DNA from: Chloroflexota bacterium
GTDB taxonomy: Bacteria > Chloroflexota > Dehalococcoidia > Bin125
Assembly: GCA_027296805.1 (NCBI GenBank)
Contig: JAPUIR010000269.1
Coordinates: 1-6,931, forward strand
Reading direction: 5' to 3'
Length of the DNA stretch: 6,931 bases
Shown here piece after piece: positions 6,416 to 6,931 of the stretch. The first letter of the stretch is position 1; each line of letters opens with the position of its first letter. Made by a program: the position numbers and the translations under genes. The notes under the pieces are model-generated. The model was not told the origin of the DNA, made no database searches, and saw nothing but the letters and a program-made list of their open reading frames with translations.

Positions 6416-6931
6416 CTACTCGGCGGACTTATCCTCGGACTCGGGCTCGTCACTCGTGGCCTCGGGCTCATCGCTGGAGGCTTCGGGCTCATCGCTGGTG
6501 GCCTCGGGCTCGTCACTCGTGGCCTCGGGCTCGTCGCTGGAGGCTTCACTGCTGTCGCCGTCATCAGCGGCGGGTTCCATCTCGGCAGCGGGCTCATCCT
6601 CGGACGCGGATTCGTCGCTCCCGGCGTCGGGCTCATCGCCGGTGGCCTCGGCGCTGGGCGTTTCGCTGCTCTCGCCGTCATCGGCGGCCGCTTCCAGCTC
6701 GGCCGCGGGTTCATCCTCGGACGAGGGTTTGTCGCTCGTGGTCTCCGCGCTCGTCGCTTCGGGCTCGTCGCTGGTGGCTTCGGCGCTCGTCTCGGGTTTG
6801 ACCTCGGGGGTCGTTTCGGTGGCGGGGGCAGCGCTCACTTCGTCGTCCGCGGGCTTCGTGGCGGCCTCGTCGACGGCGGCTTCGGTAGGACGGGACTCGT
6901 CGTCAGGAGTGGGCTTGGCATCCGGGCGCCG
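6416..6931 (-). CDS. C-terminal part of an acidic Ser/Glu/Pro-rich repeat protein, 5' end off the window
   Basis: The frame ending at the TAG at 6418-6416 is open to the right edge, giving 171 residues of low-complexity sequence made mostly of E, D, A, S, T and P. A GTG at 6838 could start a 140-residue protein. The residues before it (DAKPTPDDESRPTEAAVDEA and on) have the same composition, so I read it as the tail of a longer protein. Repeats are visible: five heptads of the type (S/T)SDEPEA near the C-terminus, and a longer repeat in which SEDEPAAE-(L/M)-E-(A/P)-AADDG recurs after 39 residues. There are no hydrophobic segments or cysteines, and the region should be disordered and highly negatively charged. 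Function is unknown: it may be a disordered tail of an enzyme or surface protein whose folded part is outside. It lies 27 bp upstream of hom on the same strand. The clean repeat unit of 21 bp (seven codons) supports this reading frame. Confidence 0.7.
   Translation of the reverse strand, partial: RRPDAKPTPDDESRPTEAAVDEAATKPADDEVSAAPATETTPEVKPETSAEATSDEPEATSAETTSDKPSSEDEPAAELEAAADDGESSETPSAEATGDEPDAGSDESASEDEPAAEMEPAADDGDSSEASSDEPEATSDEPEATSDEPEASSDEPEATSDEPESEDKSAE
6438..6542 (-). repeat. Five 21-bp tandem repeats encoding SDEPEA-type heptads
   Basis: Five adjacent 21-bp units (6438-6458, 6459-6479, 6480-6500, 6501-6521, 6522-6542), each close to gcctcgggctcatcgctgg plus two bases on the plus strand. 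They differ at a few, mostly synonymous or Ser/Thr-changing, positions. Each encodes one heptad of the acidic tail, so copy-number change keeps frame. The unit and its neighbours diverge abruptly on both sides. Confidence 0.85.
6549..6723 (-). repeat. Duplicated 58-bp block with 117-bp (39-codon) period
   Basis: Bases 6549-6606 and 6666-6723 match at 51 of 58 positions by hand count. They are 117 bp apart, an exact multiple of three. Both encode the SEDEPAAE...AADDG(E/D)SSE segment of the acidic protein. It looks like an older internal duplication than the 21-bp array, because more positions have diverged. Confidence 0.75.

Noticed and set aside
6370..6801. Arg/Trp-rich plus-strand frame opposite the acidic repeat
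   Set aside because: It is the complement of the repetitive acidic gene, and its apparent repeats are the same DNA repeats read antisense. The minus frame fits the downstream operon.

Overview
The window is high-GC bacterial DNA with every convincing gene on the minus strand, so transcription runs from the right edge (6931) to the left (1). The genes are packed very tightly: gaps are 27 bp or less, and several junctions are 4-bp ATGA or 8-bp start/stop overlaps. This suggests one long operon or two abutting operons. The compactness, high GC and MshA-like glycosyltransferase N-terminus fit Chloroflexota or Actinomycetota. That placement is an inference, and I cannot resolve it from sequence alone.

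In transcription order: (1) the C-terminal part of an extremely acidic, Ser/Glu/Pro-rich, repeat-bearing protein (6931-6416, beginning off the right edge); (2) hom, homoserine dehydrogenase with a C-terminal ACT domain (6388-5063); (3) an uncharacterised soluble coiled-coil protein (5066-4047) wedged between hom and thrC and overlapping both; (4) thrC, threonine synthase (4054-2981); (5) a broken diacylglycerol-kinase/YegS-like lipid kinase gene (2978-2531), with its N-terminal NPQAG motif and C-terminal domain kept, the catalytic centre missing and two frame changes; (6) folE, GTP cyclohydrolase I (2534-1944); (7) a GNAT_6/FemAB-like acyltransferase (1934-924); (8) a family-4 glycosyltransferase (927-1, continuing off the left edge).

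Functionally the right half is a threonine-biosynthesis block: Hom makes homoserine and ThrC makes threonine from O-phosphohomoserine. The homoserine kinase that links them is not in the window. The left half starts pterin/folate synthesis (FolE) and then has a GNAT/glycosyltransferase pair that may act on a cell-surface glycan or a small glycoside.

The main unexpected items are the decayed lipid kinase, which conventional ORF calling would miss or report as a short hypothetical, the coiled-coil gene inside the hom-thrC pair, and the 21-bp tandem repeat plus 39-codon duplication in the acidic protein. I saw no RNA genes, CRISPR arrays, insertion sequences, phage genes or convincing terminators. 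No stretch longer than 300 bases lacks a gene.
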